DNA of 7,571 bases, from contig CAZAPQ010000072.1 in assembly GCA_964487415.1 (NCBI GenBank), positions 1 through 7,571 of the forward strand, written 5' to 3'. The DNA comes from DRVV01 sp964487415. Lineage in GTDB: Archaea; Thermoproteota; Bathyarchaeia; Bathyarchaeales; Bathycorpusculaceae. A model generated the notes under the pieces. The model was not told the DNA's origin, ran no database searches, and was given only the letters and a program-made list of their open reading frames with translations. Shown here one piece after another: positions 6,598 through 7,571 of the stretch. Position numbers and translations under genes: made by a program. Every line of letters starts with the position of its first letter. Positions within the stretch are counted from its first letter, which is position 1.

Positions 6598-7571
6598 CTA
6601 TGACTGTTTATGCTGCGAAAGAAACGCTTCTGTAATGCAAACAAGTGTGCTTTTCAGGAATGGGTGCATCTCAAAATCTATCTTTTCTACTTGAATGTTG
6701 TTACAGTTATGCTCGTTATTGCACATAATTTTAAGGAGATTTACTTTAAATTGCATTACCAATTCATCTAAGTTTCTGAACTCTTTTGGAATTAAACCCT
6801 TTCTAACATTATCATCCATATTCGCAGCCATCATTAAAATTAGCGCAGGAAAGGGTTTTTTCAACTCTTCAAAGATCCCCATTTTTATTTTTTCTCTCTC
6901 AAGCCCTGTTGAGCATGCTCCTAATATCTCATTAAGAAAGTCATCTATAGGCAATTGTCTCTCAGCGAACCTTTCAAGTAGAGGTCGATTCAAATATACA
7001 GAGCTCTGCTTTATCACAGAATTTTTTACGGCCTCCCTTGTACAGTACCCCACTAGTTTACCAAGCTTCGAGGCTGGCCCGCTGAATCTCACTTTTGAAC
7101 CAATGTTCGTAGAGGCCACTATCAGGCTGTCGGTAATGGTGCCTGTAGCTAAATCGCCAGAGTATTTGCTTCGAACGTCTAAGTCAACAAGCCCTGCAGT
7201 CTTGGCTTCAACAGCTGTCGTAAAGGCCTGTAAAAGACAGCTTTCGGTGGGCTGTCCGTGAATTATAACCATAACATTTATCGTACCCGGTGAAAGAAAC
7301 GCGTCAATCGGCTCGCCAGCTGTCTCAGAATTAGAGCATCCGGCAGTTGCGATAGCGCTTACCCTAAGATCATCCGTGCATTTTGTTACCATAGAGAAAT
7401 TTTTCATATCTGCTGCTGTTATCATGCCCACACTTTTTTCTGGAGGCAAATTTAGCTCACTTATCTTTTTAAGGACCAAATGTTCCGGATTTTTATGAAG
7501 CAAAAATTGGTTGTAATCCTCTGGAACATGAACGTTAAGGAGAAACTTTGCCTGTCTAAATCCTCCGTTAT
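6598..7571 (-). CDS. cbiZ: CbiZ-family adenosylcobinamide amidohydrolase, with C-terminal extension (5' end outside window)
   Basis: The frame stays open from the right edge to a TAG at 6598-6600, giving 323 visible residues. A TTG at 7503 could be read as a start, but the 22 residues before it (NGG, then FLLNVHVPEDY) match the beginning of the CbiZ family, so the true start lies beyond the window. CbiZ removes the aminopropanol side chain of adenosylcobinamide to give adenosylcobyric acid, letting archaea salvage incomplete or foreign corrinoids. Visible signatures, numbered from 7569, are VGMITA (47-52), ATAGCSN (74-80), SPGTINVMV (93-101), EAKTAGL (121-127) and ATGTITD (141-147); the last differs from the more usual ATGTGTD. 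The CbiZ domain ends near residue 190. About 130 further residues, rich in helices, may be a diverged CobZ/YutG-like domain as in the two-domain enzyme CbiS. The family call is firm; the second domain is tentative. Confidence 0.88.
   Translation of the reverse strand, partial: NGGFRQAKFLLNVHVPEDYNQFLLHKNPEHLVLKKISELNLPPEKSVGMITAADMKNFSMVTKCTDDLRVSAIATAGCSNSETAGEPIDAFLSPGTINVMVIIHGQPTESCLLQAFTTAVEAKTAGLVDLDVRSKYSGDLATGTITDSLIVASTNIGSKVRFSGPASKLGKLVGYCTREAVKNSVIKQSSVYLNRPLLERFAERQLPIDDFLNEILGACSTGLEREKIKMGIFEELKKPFPALILMMAANMDDNVRKGLIPKEFRNLDELVMQFKVNLLKIMCNNEHNCNNIQVEKIDFEMHPFLKSTLVCITEAFLSQHKQS

Noticed and set aside
6695..7261. A 188-codon plus-strand frame
   Set aside because: It mirrors the cbiZ gene on the other strand; the CbiZ motifs are unmistakable and this frame has none.

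Overview
The window looks archaeal, most likely from an uncultivated Bathyarchaeia-like (Thermoproteota) lineage. The evidence is an MtrH-family methyltransferase, a CbiZ-type cobamide salvage enzyme, a DUF1616-type membrane protein, an archaeal GT-C-like membrane protein, AT-rich TATA-like elements about 25-40 bases before several starts, and oligo-T tracts at gene ends. The lineage is an inference from gene content. No rRNA, tRNA, CRISPR array or mobile element was seen.

Layout. Bases 1-2235 (minus) are one uninterrupted frame of 745 codons that runs off the left edge. It encodes a multi-membrane-span protein with a large C-terminal non-membrane domain, probably GT-C glycosyltransferase-like. 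A 78-base divergent control region follows (2236-2313), holding a 20-base near-palindrome and a small hairpin that includes a ribosome-binding site. Bases 2314-3675 (plus) are a tight two-gene operon: a small corrinoid (B12) protein and an MtrH-family methyltransferase. A 122-residue DUF1616-like membrane protein (3752-4120, plus) converges on and overlaps by 8 bases a cobalamin-binding radical SAM protein (4113-5495, minus). A 175-base divergent spacer separates that gene from a predicted TIM-barrel, glycosidase-like protein (5671-6570, plus). The right end (6598-7571, minus) is a CbiZ-family adenosylcobinamide amidohydrolase. Its 5' end is cut by the window, and it has a C-terminal extension that may be a diverged CobZ/YutG-like domain, as in CbiS.

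How the genes fit together. Four of the seven genes concern corrinoids. The corrinoid protein and MtrH homologue look like a soluble methyl-transfer pair, moving a methyl group between a B12 protein and tetrahydromethanopterin (or a related pterin). None of the other Mtr subunits and no substrate-specific methyltransferase is in the window. The radical SAM protein probably uses cobalamin for an unknown methylation or rearrangement, and the CbiZ protein would recycle incomplete corrinoids. The membrane proteins and the TIM-barrel protein suggest cell-surface glycan or carbohydrate work and have no evident link to B12.
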